Source: Mycogone perniciosa
Taxonomy: Eukaryota; Ascomycota; Sordariomycetes; Hypocreales; Hypocreaceae
Length of the DNA stretch: 53,208 bases
Reading direction: 5' to 3'
NCBI GenBank assembly: GCA_025331125.1
Contig: JAOALB010000242.1
Span: 1-53,208 of the forward strand
The notes beneath the pieces are model-generated. The model was given only the letters and a program-made list of their open reading frames with translations, did no database searches and had not been told where the DNA came from. Shown one piece after another: positions 21,240-35,333 of this stretch (its first letter is position 1; every line of letters starts with the position of its first letter). Both the position numbers and the translations under genes were made by a program.

Positions 21240-24200
21240 TAAAATAAAGTCTCGTTAAGCCTATTACTTATAAAAAAGATAGAACCTAGCTTTTTTAAGT
21301 AAAAAGTAAACTACTATAAAACTAAACTCTTTAAGATAGTTTATAAAGAAATAGAGTATAGGGAGATATTTAAAATTAAACTACTATAAAGGTTAAATAT
21401 AGTCCCTATAAAGGGACTAATAATAAATATTATATACTTTATAGGCAAAGATTAAATAATTAATAGTAGATAAAATAATATAGGTATAGAAGGGGTTAAG
21501 AATATCTCTATAAACCTAGCCAAAATAAATTCCCCTAAAAACTGCCTAGATAAATATAACTAAGACTGCTTAATTGCAGAATTATTTAATCCGACTTTCC
21601 TCGCTAACCTTATAGTCAATAAAGGATAAAAGCGCGTTCAGATAATTAATAAGGCAGACAAATAAGCCGAAAAGGAATTATTACTGCTTTAACTAAAGCA
21701 GCTAATTAAGAAAAAGCAACTGTATTTAGACCTTATATCTATAATCTTAAAGACTATATTATTTAAACTATAATACAGTAAAGATAGTAGAATAGTAAAG
21801 ATTAAGAATAAAGAGGAATTATTAAAAGTAAAGTAAACTAAAATATTAATTTAAGCTATAATTCTAGATAATGCAATAAAGCTTAAAACTAATACTCTTT
21901 TAAATGCTATTTTAAAACTTATAAATGCTTTAAAAGAGGATTTAGTTATAAACTTATAAAAAATGACTAAAATATAGTTTTATAAAAAGACTAATTTAGC
22001 TATTTCTAAACCTGCCTTATATTAAATAATATCTCTCTTTACTTATGAACACCCTTTAAATAACGAACTATTAAAGAAATTAAATGCAATAGCTATATAA
22101 ATAAAACTAACTATATAGACTATCTAGTTACTATAAAATTAATATTTTAAAGCTATACCTTTATAATCCCTATAAATAAAGGGATTTTTAAATAACGAAT
22201 TAATTAATTTTAAAAACCGTAATACTTTACTGCTATTAAAAATATAATTTTATAAGCTTAAGTAATTAAATATTACTGTTAACTATAAAGTAAATTAAAA
22301 ATAAAGATTAATAGCTTAAATTAATATAACTTAAATAGGAAGGATTTTTAAATACTTATAAGACCTGCTTTAAATATAAATATAGTTAAAATAGTTTAAC
22401 AGTATATTTATTAAAGCATTTATAAACTTAAAGTTAAAAAGAAATATTATTTTTAATTAATTAACTGTAAAATATAGTTTAAAGGTATACTTTTACTAAG
22501 CGGTTAATACTGCATTTAATAACAGGCAAGTAAATATAATTAAAGAAACTGTTATTTAAGTATATATAGGTAATATATAAATAGCAGTAAGATTTTATAT
22601 TATATTAAATAAAGTTTTAATACCTTTTATCTTTAAAATACTGTTTACTTAAGCTATACAGCTAATATTTAATTATATATTAAAGAATAAAGATTTATAT
22701 ATAAAATATAAAATAAAAAATATTTAAATTATTACCTTAACTGCAGGAGCTATTTAATAAAAATATAAAATAAAGGCATTATATAACTTAAAGCTAAAAT
22801 AAATATTAACTTTATAATTAAATATAAAGTTAATAAAATAAAAGAAAGCTTAAAAATACTTTAATTTACGTTTAAAAAGGAGGTCTTATACTAACTATTA
22901 AAGTAAGCTAAAAAGGATTTAATTTAACTAGTATTAGCTTATAATTTAAAAGATTAAATAAAAGCAATAAAGAAAATAATATAAAAGTGTAAAGAAATAA
23001 AGGATTAAAAGAGAAAATCTTAAAAAAGAGTATAAAAACGCGAAAAGATTAAAACTAATATTATATATAAAAAGAAAAGTATAAAAATCTACTTAATAAA
23101 TAACGCGCTATCTAACAGTTTTATCCCTATTAAAAGTCTTTATTAAAAATAAAAAAAATAAAATAAAGTAAAAGATAATTTAAACTTTAATACTCCCTTC
23201 GCCAACTATATTACTTTAAAATTCTTATTTATTAAAACTAGGTTAAAGCTTATACTAAACTAACTAGCTGCGATCCTAAAAACAGTAAAAGGGAAACTGA
23301 TAATATAAAAAACCGCAATCTTAATATAGATTTTAAAAAAATAAAGAAATAACACTTTCCTAAGATTTTATAGAATATAAAAAGCTAAATCCTAAAATTG
23401 CCCTGCTATAGACTATTTATATAGTAGAATACAACGCCTAGCAGAGCGGCAGTATCCTAATTCTTAAAAGGACAAAAAAAAAGGTAGTTAACCTGCTATA
23501 AGTCTATATTAAAAAAGGCCTTTTAAAAAAAGGCTATAGGCTATAAAGGAATCTATTCTTTTCAATATAAAAGAAAGATAGCAGCCTTTGCCTTATTAAT
23601 TTTATTATATAAATAAATAAAGTAACTATTAAAAACGCCTTTATTCCTTTAAGCGCTAATTAATTTAGTAAAGATTTTGCGGGCTATATAATATTATTAT
23701 TACTAGACTTTTTTTTAAGATATAATTAAATCCCTTTTAATAAAAAGAAGATAAAATATAACTATATTTGCAAGCTTTATTAGCCTTTTAAAATACTATA
23801 CTCTTTTAATAGGTACTATAAACTTAATAATATAATTTTAATATATTATTTTATAGATATTATTTAATTTTATACCTATAGTATATTAACTATTTTTAAA
23901 TAATATTGCAGTATAAGGATTAAAATCTATATATAATAATAAAAAAGTAATACTTAAAGTTTAACGCTATATTTTAAAGTACCTTTAAAATCTAAATAAA
24001 ACATTTATTAATACTAAACTATTAAAATATATTTTCTTAGCAGTAAAATTAATCTTTTATTAAAAATCGGCTAAATTAGTAGGATATTTATATAGTATAG
24101 AGGGATAGCAATTAGTAATTAAGAAAATTATTAAAATTAAAGAATAAAAAAACTATAAAACTATTAATAAAGTTTAATCCTTTTTTAATTTAATTAACTA

Positions 24201-26120
24201 CTATAAATACTAGATTAAATACTTTACTTAAATTATAAAGCCTTTAACTAGTCTATTAAAGAAAAATGCCCTTTAAAGATAGATTAAAGAGCAGCAGTAA
24301 ATTATAGATAAATTTAAAAAACTTATTACCTCTACTTTGATACTAGTAATACTAAATATAAATAAAGGATATAAAGAGGTAATCTTAATAGTTAATGCTA
24401 ATATAATAAACTAAAGGACAGTTTTAATATAAGTTATAAAAAGAAAAAAAATTTAATTTAATATAAAAGTAGGTATTAGCTTTTATTAAAAATAAAGTAT
24501 AATACTATAAAAGAAAAGTATAAAGCCTTACTTTAAGCCTTTAAAAGGCTATATATTTATATTTATAAACTTCTATTTATATTAAAAACAGACATTAAAG
24601 TAGTTATTAATTAAACAAATAGTAGGATTAATAATATCCCTAGCAGGTATATAACTTAATAGATTAGCTATATCCTCCTTTTTAACTTTATAGCCAAGTA
24701 TAATTTAAAGAAAGAGAATACTATAGTAAACGCTTTATCCTATAAACCAGTAACTGCTGTAGATAAAGCTAAAGCCTAGAAAAAAAGGGATTTAAAAGAT
24801 TTTATAGATATATATTTAGGTATAATTTTATTTACTTTATTAAAAGAAAAGTATAGTAAAGAATCCTAGTAAATGATATAATATTTACAGATAATATAAA
24901 GACTATTTAATCTTTTAGCTATAAACTTTTAACAATTAAAGAATAAAGTAAAAAGGTTTTATATAAAAGATAGGAAGTTATAGGCTAAACTAATAAAATA
25001 CCCTTACTAGCTTATATTTAGCTTTAATACTTTAACTATAAAGAAAACAGCTATTTAATAGTATTATATAGAAATAAATTATAATAGATAGGAAATAACT
25101 TTCCGATTTTTAAAGGAAAAATACTAGTAGCTATAAATATAGAATAATATATACAAAGCTATTATATTATACCTTTAATGCTAGGGCTTTAACCTATATT
25201 GCCCCAGGGAACCAGCTATTATAATAGAATTAACTAAACCTATAAAAAAAGTTTATTTTAATATTTAATATATGTTAAACGACTATAAATATATATTTAT
25301 TTAAAAGAAGATATAACTTTTATAAATAAATAAAAGTAGAACCTATATTAACTTTATTATCTATAATAATGATAAAGTTTATCTTTAAATAAATTTATTA
25401 ATTTAGTATAATAATTTAAGCTGTTATAAATAAAGGACTTAAAATAAAATAAAAACTTTTATAGGTATTAATTAATCTAGGTATTAAGATTATCTAGATA
25501 TTAATATATAACCTTAAAGCTAATGCCTTTATAAAGGTTAGTTATTAAAGCTTAATATTAGTATTGGCAAAAATGGCTAAATGCAATAAAAAGTAGTTCC
25601 AGAACCTAGATAAGGCAATTATAGCCGATAAATATACTATAAAAGGCTTAACGAGATACTTTGCATTTTACCTATTATTTAACTAAAAACCGATTTTCCC
25701 TTTAAAAGTAAAACTGCTTACTTAGCAGCTAATTAATTAAAATAAAGTTTATATAATAAAAGATTAATTAATAGTATATATTTATATTCTAGAAGAAAAA
25801 AAGGAAAATATAAAAATAGCTTAAAATAGAGTAATAATATTTTATTAAATATTAGCTAAAAGGGTAAACATTAATAATTGATACTTTCTGCAAAAAGTAA
25901 CTAAACCTCTTTTCTTTAATAACTTTATCCTGCTTTATAATGCAAAACGCTAAAAGGACTTATCGAGAGATATAAAGCTAAAAATATATTAGCTAAGACT
26001 ATTTAAGATTAAGTTTTAAGTAGGAATAATAAAAGCTTACAGGCTAAAAACATTAAATAGGATTCTGTTTAATAAAACCTATTTAAAGGAATATTTAAAA
26101 AAGTTAATAAAGGATAAATT
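21240..26120 (+). mobile_element. Ty3/gypsy II relic, gag-pol in plus orientation
   Basis: Plus-strand translation, reading through RIP stops, gives in order: a Leu/Lys-rich gag-like stretch (about 21650-21760); a reverse transcriptase with Phe-Leu-Asn-Asn at 23893-23904 in place of the YxDD-type active site, then the IAVxGxKSxYNN stretch of this gypsy group; an RNase H segment (about 24590-24760) with TDHxNLR- and NIPSRYI-like motifs; and an integrase C-terminal part (about 25560-26115) with ADKYTIKGLT and VLLYNAKR-like motifs. I found no LTR pair around it, so its ends are unknown. Probably a partial copy. Confidence 0.72.
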
Positions 26121-27999
26121 TAGCTAACAGATAATTAAAGATAATAAAAAAACCTATATAAATAAAAGCTTAAGGACAGGTAATAATATATTAAAAGATA
26201 AAGTAGTTAATAGAGTTATAATTAAAATTATTAACAGTTAAAAATTTAATAAATATTATAATAACACTTTAACTACTAAAAGGGTATATAGGTTATTAAA
26301 TTAAATAATCTAGCTGAAAGCTAAAATATATATCTGCAGATTAAAGGAGTAAGAGATATATTAATTAAAATATAGTCCTTTATAATACTTTAAAATAGCA
26401 ATTCTTAGGATAAATAAAATAAATTGGGATAATTACCTTTATATAAAAGATATATAGGCGGGAGTAAAAGATAATATTTTTAAAAATAGTTACTAAATAT
26501 TATTTTTAATAGGGAAAAATTAGCTGCTAAATTAAAGTCTACTGCCCTACCTATAAAAAATATAACCTAATTATACGATAAAGAGAAAAACTATAAAATT
26601 AAATAGTTTATTAATTACTTTACTTATATTAACCTTTTACTTTTAATAGCAGGGGTTAGAATAAATTTCTAAACCTATTAAATTCCTTAACTTTTTACTT
26701 TTTATTTTTAATAAAATAAAGGAAATCCTTTATAAAATAAAAGGCTATTAAACGATTAAAATAATTAAAGACTACTAGTTTAATAGAGGAAGGTATTTAA
26801 TTTCTTTTAAAAAAGGTAATAGCTATACTTTAATTGCTTTATTAAAATTAATAATTAAAAAGATATCGCTGAATATATAAAAAGGCTTTAGATTAAAGGC
26901 AATTTAAATAGTCCCTTTACTAAAAACCTAGAATAAAAATACAGTGATAAAAAGGAAATAGGATATACTTTTTAGCAGCTATAACAGTAATAGATTAAGT
27001 CTAAAGGCACCTTTAATAGAACTAGGGATTACACTGCCTATAAAATAATATAAATAAAGCTTTAATATACTTTATCTATTTAAAAAATATATAAAGAAAC
27101 TACCTATAGATATATAAAATCTCTGTTAAAATATAAACTAGCTTAAATATCTTTCTTTTAATAATATATATAATATTTTAAAGATAAGACTAAAAACCTT
27201 TAAAGGCATAACGCTAAAAGTATTCTTTAAAAATATAACCTTTTATAAAAGATAATAAAAATAAAGATAGTTTAAATAAAAAGGAAAAGGTAACCTTTAA
27301 ATAAATTAACAGGTTTAACTAACCAATATTTACACTATTAATAATTTAAATAATAAAATACTTTTAGACTTAAAGAGAGTTAAAGTAAAGATATTAATTA
27401 AATAATACCTATTTATTAAAGCTTTATTTAAGGTAAACGGTTAAATAGAAAAGTAAAGTTAAGTTTAACCTTTTTAAGATAAAGAAATCTCTTTAAAAGT
27501 CTTTTTACTAGTAACAGGCATATCGATAAGGTCGGCTATATTAGGCAATTAATAATAGCACTTTTTAACAGGATTTTCTATAATTACATAATAAAATATA
27601 AAAAAAGGAAAAGGAAGTAAAAGAAAAATAAAAAAAGAATAAAAGAAAAAGGTAAATAAGTTATAGAAGGTTACTTTAAAAGAGTAGTAATTTATATATA
27701 ATAAAGAAATTTACTTTATACACTAAACTATATATTTACGCCTATAAAAAAATAAAAAGTAATACTATACTTTTTTTTTTCTTTCTTTCTCCTTTACCTA
27801 TTAAAAACCTATTTTATACCAGCTTAAATATTGCCTTTAACTCAAATTTTATTCTGCAACTATTTAATTTTACTTAACCCCCTTTTTTACTATAATATTT
27901 TACTTAAAAAAAAACCTATACTCTTTTACTTTATTTTTCTAACCTACAAAAGGTAAACTAAAACTTTACTCTTTTACTATATTAGCTAAGTATCCTTTA
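26121..27999. other. RIP-mutated DNA between two gypsy relics
   Basis: No domain recognised. It includes an A-rich stretch near 27590-27660 and a pyrimidine-rich stretch near 27765-27795. It may hold the lost 3' end of gypsy II and the 5' end of gypsy III. Confidence 0.45.
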
Positions 28000-30900
28000 G
28001 CTGCACTAGCGATTTCTTTAAGCCAAAAAAATAAAACTTTACTAATAGTTTACTAGTAAGCCAGTATAGCTATTAACTAATATAAATCTACCTTTAACTT
28101 AATTAATATATTAACAGCTATTTATAGTTATTTATTAATAAATTATTTATTAATAAATTATTAATTTATATTACCCTATATTATAATAAACTTTTATAAA
28201 TACTAGATATTAAAGAATTTATATAGCCTTTTTATATTATTAATATCTATAATTTCTTATATAACCTTTCCTATAAAAATTAAGCAGTAAACTTTAATTT
28301 AAATATAATACTTTATATAGTAGTAAAAGGACTATTAATAATAGAAGCTGCCTAAATAGAAATTTCAGTACTTTAAAATGCATTTAAAGGCACAGCTTCT
28401 TTTCATTAAATAATATTTTAAGCTTTTAAAATCTTTAATAAACTATAATATATCTAAAGCTTTATAGAAAAAAGATAAATCTTTATAAAGTTTATTTATT
28501 TTCTTTAATATTAATATACTTATATCTTTAATAAATAAAGGTACTTTTACTACTTTAACTTTAATAGGGATAACTGTAAATACTATATATAATAATTCCT
28601 TAACCTATAGGCCTATATACTGAAAAAAGCTAAATTCCTTTATTTATTTAACTTTTATATAGTTTTATATATAAAATAACCAAAGTCTAATAAATACAGT
28701 TATTTAAGCTTATTCTAGATTTAATAAATATTTTAAAGATTTATTAATATTGAGTTAAATTAATTAGCGAAACCTTTAAATAAAGTTTTAATCTCCTTTA
28801 ACTTTAAAAAATACAGGATAATTAACTTAAAAGGGTTTAAACTTTTACTTTAAGATTAATACTAATACTTATACTTTAAAAGCTTTATTAAAAGCTATAT
28901 AAATATAGTTTAGGTTTTATATTAAGCAATAACTATAAATAAATTTACAGTTATAGACTTTAAAGTAAAGATAAAGGATATTTTGCCTTTTTTACTTAAA
29001 TACTATTTAATTAAGTTTAATTAAAGTTAATAGGCACTTTTAGGAATAATTTATAAAAGGAATATAATAAAGATTAGTAGGTAGTATTTAATAGATTTTA
29101 AAGTGTTAGTAAATAACTTTATAAAAAGGAATTATTTAATTTATTATAATAATAGCTTCTTTTAATAATTATTTATTCTCTTGATAGTATATAAATAAAC
29201 TAAAATATAATATCTACAATTAACTTTTAGGACTTAACCTTTAACTTTAACTATACCTATATTTACTATTATATAACTAAATTAGCTATAGCTAGGAAAA
29301 AGAAAAGTATTTTCCTTAGCCTTATAAACTATACTAATAGTAAAAAAATAAAATAATACCGCTAGGTTAATTACTTAAGCGGCGTCTATAATAAAGGTAA
29401 TAGTAAAATTAATAAGTAAAAGTAAATTTATATATTTCTCAGTAATGCTATAACCTATAAAACCTTTACTAATTGCGCTAGCACTATTAAAGAATATAGG
29501 GAGTTTAAAAGAGGATTTAACTTTTTTTAAAGAAAATAATAGTTCTTTTAATAAATTAAAAAATAATTAAAACTTAAAAAAGAAAGAGTTTTAAAAGTAA
29601 CTGTAAAGCTTAACTAAAAGGCAATAAAAAAAAATAAAAAAAGCGTTATAAAATTAAGTAAAAGAGGATAAGCTATAATAGTAGCTTTCGCGGTAGCAAT
29701 AGGAAAAAGGATACCTTAATATCCTTAAATTTAAAGAATTACAGCCTTAAATATATACTATAGCTTAACCCTGCCAGGATTAATAAATAAATTGGCTTAG
29801 GATAATATCTAAGAGCAAGTCTATATATCTACTTAGGCAATAAAATAATTAATATAAAATAAGCGGATAACAGCTTAAAATGCCTAGCGATAAATATAGG
29901 TTATTAAAATAAAACTATTTAATTATAGCAGTTTTAATATAGGAAGAATAATTTAATATAAATTAAATATAAAGATATTAATAGTATATATAGTAGTGAT
30001 TCTGTTTTTAGTTCTCTTTTCTTTATAATGCGCTTATTCTATTATTTCTTTATATTATTAATATTTGCTTTAAAGAATTATAATATTAATACTAGGAGGT
30101 TTAGCTAGATAAGCATTTTATTAAGATTTACTTCTTTTATTCGCGAATGCTTATAGGGAGGGTTTTATTAAAGGTAATTAATATACTTAATGCATTTATA
30201 GTCTTTTTTACTAGCCTACTTAAATAAAGTCAGTTACTTATTTAAGCAACTACTAGATTAAAGAGGTATAAAACTATAAAAATAAACAGATAAACTTAAT
30301 TTAATAAAAACCAACCTATATTCTCCTTTAATATACTACCTTTACCTATAATTTTATAGCCGTTAAGGCGTAAAGAGGTAACTATTAGTTGCTTTCGACT
30401 GCAGATATTATAATTAAATAATTCGCAGTATCTTTTAATCCCTATATTACTTAATTACAGCTTCATGGTTCTATTAAAAGCGCAGTTCCCGCGCTTTATT
30501 CCGGTTATTGTTAGTGTATATATATATTTAAAGCGCTAATTCCCCCTTAATAAACTAGCTATTATTAAAGCAATAAAGGAGTAGCACCTAAAATTATAAA
30601 GCTTATAAGAATTTAATGTTATTATAAACTATAAGAACTTTAAATACTTTACCTTAATTAAAGCTTTAAATTAGCGATAAGTTTAATAGTTTAAATTCCT
30701 TTTTAGCTCTAACTTTTATATTATTTATTGACCTGGCTTTAAAGCTGTAAAGCCTAATACTTTAAGTAAAAAAGTAAAAGATAGGCCTGCGAAATTAAAT
30801 CCTTTTAATAACCAAATTAAAAACAGGCAATACACTATCTTTTTATAAAGTTCTTTTAGCTTTAAAACTTAAGTAATATTTTAAAAAGAAATCTTATTAA

Positions 30901-32740
30901 ATATAAAAATATCTATAAAGGCTGCCTTTATAGCTATAATAATACTTACAGAAAACAGACTAATTAATAACCTAATCGCAGCAGTATATAAATAAAATAC
31001 TATAGCGAGAGAAATAGTAACTGCACTCTAAGACCTTAATATCTGCTAATAGTTAAAACAGCTTTGCAAGGAACTCTAGATTGCAATAAATAACTGCTAA
31101 GTAATAAATAGCAGAATCTACTATTAAGAGCAGCTCTTTATTCCCCTTAATAATAAGCTTTATATATAAATTTTATTTAGAAACCACTTTAACGGCCTAG
31201 CCGGATACCTAGGCAGGTTTAAAACACTAGACCTTATTAGCTAAATATACTAGTTGCTATAAATCTTAAAAAATATTAAAGTATTTATATAAGCCTATAA
31301 ACTATATACTAAAATAAAAGCTTTATAATCCTTATTATAAGGTTTCCTTTAACTATTATTAATTTTATTTTATATATAGTTATATATCTTTATTAATTAT
31401 ATTATACTACTGCTTACATCCTGCTACTATAATATTACTTATAAATATTTACTAATAGTAGTTTACTGCTTTATTAAATATATTACTTTATACTTATTAC
31501 TTTACTATTAATAGAAAAGCTAGCTAATATATTTATTAGTAGGATTTATTGCCTTTATAAAATACCTAATAATATTATATTAAACTGCAGTATGTAATTT
31601 ATATTAGGATTTTAGGAATAATTCTTAAAGTAATTAAAAGTTATATTAAAACAGTTATTAGCCTTTTACTTTAAAACTTATAGCTAAACTAAAAAAATTA
31701 ATATAAGCGTAAAATAATACCTATAAGCTTTTATTAACTTTTACTAGGATAACTAGGTTTATTAGCTTTTATTAGCTGAATTTACTATAAATAATATAGT
31801 ATCTAAAACTATTAGTGTATTGCTGTTTTTCGCTAACTATAATTTTAACCTTTACTTAAGGATAAAGCCTTTATAGCCCTGCCCGCTAAACCTTTCTGCA
31901 ATAAAGAAAAAAAAGTTTTTTTATATTAATACTATTACCGATTAATTTAAATATATTATTATATAACTAAAAGCCTTTATTAAAGGCTTAAGAATAGAAT
32001 ATAGAGAAAATGTAAATATATAAAAAAAGGCATTATAAGTCTATACTATTAAGCAAGAAGTCTTTATCAATATACAAAATATAAAGATTAACCGTCTAAT
32101 AAAAAAGCTAGATAATAAATAGGCAGGACTTTATATAATAATAAAAGTATATTTATAAGCCTATACTGTCAGCTTACTAAAAGGCATAAAGATCTTCCTA
32201 GTTTTATATAACTTTCTTTTATAATTTAAAATAGCTACTTTACTGTGCTTTAAGTAAAAGATAATTAATAAGGCTGAGTTAAGGAATATTTAAGGTAAGG
32301 TATTAGAAAGGGAAGATAGTATAGTTAAAGTATAAAAAAAGTAGGAGTTTAAAGCGCTTTTAGATTATTATAATAATAACAGTTTCTACTACTTTATTAA
32401 ATAAAGATATTATACCGCTATATAATAACCAGCCAATGACCTGTAAAGCTAAGAGAGGGTAATATAAGACTTCTATATAAAAAACCTAAAAAAGCTAAGG
32501 CTACCGCAATAGGCACTAAAAAGAATTATAAAAGAAGAAAAAAAGGAAATAGTTAAAAAAAAACTAATACCCGCAAAGCGCCAATTAAAGATTATACTAT
32601 ATTAAAGCCTATACCTAAACTATATATTATTAAAACTAAAAACTATATAATTTGCCCTATTGACCTTTATATTAAAAGTATTAAGATAAATTACCTGGAA
32701 TTTCGATTTATGCAAGTAATATAGCCATATGCAGCTAAAT

Positions 32741-32759
32741 AGCGAGATAAAAGGGGGGG
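32741..32759 (+). other. Polypurine tract of gypsy III
   Basis: AGCGAGATAAAAGGGGGGG lies three bases before the TG that opens the LTR. It is less mutated than the pol region upstream. Confidence 0.75.
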
Positions 32760-32762
32760 TAC

Positions 32763-32899
32763 TGTTATGGTACTGACTATAACGCGATATTAACGCCCTG
32801 TTATATAAGCTCCAGTCACGTAACCAGGCCCTAACGCGTTCCTAGCTATAGCTTTCTATAAAGCCTTAGGGTTTCCTTACTCTCTATAGTATAATAACA
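32763..32899 (+). repeat. Gypsy III 3' LTR (about 137 bp)
   Basis: It starts TGTTATGG and ends ATAATAACA, giving a 6-bp inverted TGTTAT/ATAACA end typical of LTRs. It keeps several CG dinucleotides (ACGCG, TAACGC) and is one of the least mutated stretches of the AT-rich block. The right end is inferred from this inverted pair only. Confidence 0.65.
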
Positions 32900-32928
32900 A
32901 TATTTGCCCTAACCTGCCTTCCTATACT

Positions 32929-35059
32929 ATAACTTTATTTACTTTTAATATTTTTAAAGCTTTTAATATTATTGTAAAAAATAAATTAATTTTATAGTTT
33001 AAGTAATAAAGCTAGTTTATTTAATTTATAAAATAAATAAAGTTTTTTATAAATAATAAAATTACTTTTATTTATAAAAAGGATAAAATTAATTTACTAA
33101 ACTTTACCATTAAATATAATACTTTATAAAAGTCCTTTATCTCTTTTATTATATTAATATTATATTTTAGCTTAATCTTTTAACTTAAAGATTAATAATC
33201 TCGCTTTGAATATATTAATAATATCGCTATATTAATTATAAAAGGGTTTATTTAAAAAGCAGTTACCTTTATATAATAGGCGCTTAATAAAATATTAAAG
33301 TAAAGAATAAAAAATATAATATCTTTTAACTATATTAAAGCTAAACTGCTATACTTTTATTATATAAAAGGCTAGACTTATAAAGAAGGTATTATAATAA
33401 AAGGAAAACTAGTTTAGTTTAAAAAGAAATTTAATAGTTAAAGGATTACTTTAATTTAAAGCTTTCTTTTAAAAAATATATAAAAACACTTATAAGAAAA
33501 GTAAATAAAGTTTTTAACTTCTATAAGTTATTTAATAAAAGTTAAAAAAGCGTATTTTTTAAAGCTATTATATAAGCCGCAAAAGCCTATATCCTTTTTA
33601 TTACTTTATATAAAATAAAAGTATAATAGTTAAGGTATAAATAATAGTTGCAAATTAACTTTATTAAATAAATAAATATATAAATATCTAGCTTGATAAA
33701 TAAAATAAATAAAGCCTTTAAAGCTATAGTAAAGGTAATTCTTTTAATGTAAGAGACTATAAATATTTTTATTTATATAAAAAGTTAAAGGTCCCGATAG
33801 TTGATATTACTTTAATTTAAGTTTAATTTAAATATATAGTAAAATTTATAGAATTAAATTAAAACTATTTAATTAGCTAATATATTAATAAAAAGCTCCC
33901 TCTTTAACTACTATAAACTAAACTTCAATATACTACTGCCTTAATTAATAAAGCTATTAAACCTACCCTTTTTATTAAAAAGTCTTTATATATTCTATTT
34001 AATTTTAATTTAAAAGGCTTAGGTAAATTAACTGCAGTAAGAAAATACCTAAAATTAATTACCTCCCTCCCACTTTATTTAATTTTAGCTTACTTTAATA
34101 AATTTTAAATTAAAAGGAATATAAGCTAAAAAGTAATTATTTACTATAAAGTAAAAGCAGCTATAAACACTAAATGCTTTAATAATATAAAGGTCTATAA
34201 TATAAAGGTATAAGCTGCTTTAAAGGCTATAAAGCTAATAGTTAAATATATAAAGGAAAACTATATAATTTAAATAGTTTACCTTTTTTTAAATAATTTA
34301 TTAATTATTAATAAACTATTTAATAAACTGTTTTTATTAAAATAAAAAGCATATATATACTTTTAAAAACTAATATAAAGTATTTTACTTTATAAAACCT
34401 TTATTTTATAAGTTTTAAAATATAAGGAAATTATAGGCAATAAATAGGCTAATTGTTTAGTTAAATAAAGCGCAGCCTTCTTTACTATACTATAAAATTA
34501 AACTATAATTATATATATTAAAAAATAAACTAAAAGAAATTATAAAAGTAAAAGAATAAAATTAATTTAACAAAACCTTAAAGGGCTATAAATAGTAAAG
34601 ATTTAAAGCTTTAGCCTCCCCTTTAAAGTTTAAACTTTTATACTTTATCCTTTATAGGCTTTTAATAAAGAGATTAAAATATAAAGATTTTCAAAAATAC
34701 TATAAATATTTTAAATATAATAGAAAATGTATTTATAAATATAGTAAATTAAAAAAGTAAAGCTATTTTATGAAATATAAAATAGTTAAGCCTTTCCTTT
34801 TAAATATCCCTTTAAAAAAACCCCGTTTTTTATTTACTTAAACCTATAGGAAATAAAGCCTTTTAGAAACTAATAGAGGAAGCGGACCTTTATAGCCCTC
34901 CTTTAACAGAAATAAATTAATATTATTTAAATTAACCCTTTTCCCTTTATAAATTAAAACTCAGCGAATAGCAGTATAAGCCGCTAGCTCTTAATATCCT
35001 ATTGCCTATAAGGGATTTATATAACTAGATTACTTAATAGACGTAAATAATAAAATAAA
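32929..35059 (+). mobile_element. LINE B, 5'-truncated non-LTR relic
   Basis: It is the reverse complement of the corresponding parts of LINE A and LINE C, starting at TATAACTTTATTTAC. The active site reads Tyr-Ile-Asn-Asn at 33211-33222, followed by IAILIIKGF. The 3' end (GTAAATAATAAAATAAA) is cut by the copia II insertion; its remaining (AAAC)n tail lies beyond that element at 42995-43010. RIP is heavy. Confidence 0.78.
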
Positions 35060-35333
35060 TGTTATAAAGCGTGGTATAGCTATATAGAGTATGGAAAAAA
35101 ATAGAAATAAAGCTTGATTCTAGTAATAAATATACTATAATAGCCTCGCTATATATATATATAGCTAATATAAAGGAAAACGTAGAATATATATATTATA
35201 AGCGCCTATATAGTCTAATATATCGCTTATATAATATATATATTAGCTGGTATCTGCTATATAAATAAATAAAAGCTCTTTAATACTAATAAGCGCTAAT
35301 AAATAGTAGGTCTTTAACTTATTTAACCTAATA
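35060..35333 (-). repeat. Copia II 3' LTR (274 bp)
   Basis: Heavily RIP-mutated copy: TGTTATAAAGCGTGGTATAG stands against TGTCGCGGAGCGCGGCACAA in the right copy. It ends CCTAATA. Confidence 0.9.

Larger units (their letters stand above)
28000..32899 (+). mobile_element. Ty3/gypsy III relic with chromodomain, plus orientation
   Basis: The 3' half is clear. RNase H (about 30530-30830) shows KELLAIIKAIKEW-like, NYKNFKYFTLIKALN and YxPGFKAVKPNTLS motifs. The integrase core (about 31440-31880) has the LIVVxxFxKYxTLY start and the FFANYxFNP end. The integrase C-terminus and a chromodomain-like segment (WEFEALLDYH-like) lie at about 32050-32440. A polypurine tract and a 137-bp LTR close the element. 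The region where reverse transcriptase should sit (about 29700-30470) shows no active-site motif, so an internal deletion or insertion is likely. No matching 5' LTR was found. Confidence 0.72.

Noticed and set aside
23849..23866. Phe-Ile-Asp as the active site of the gypsy II reverse transcriptase
   Set aside because: That frame does not continue into the conserved downstream blocks; the frame with Phe-Leu-Asn-Asn at 23893-23904 does.
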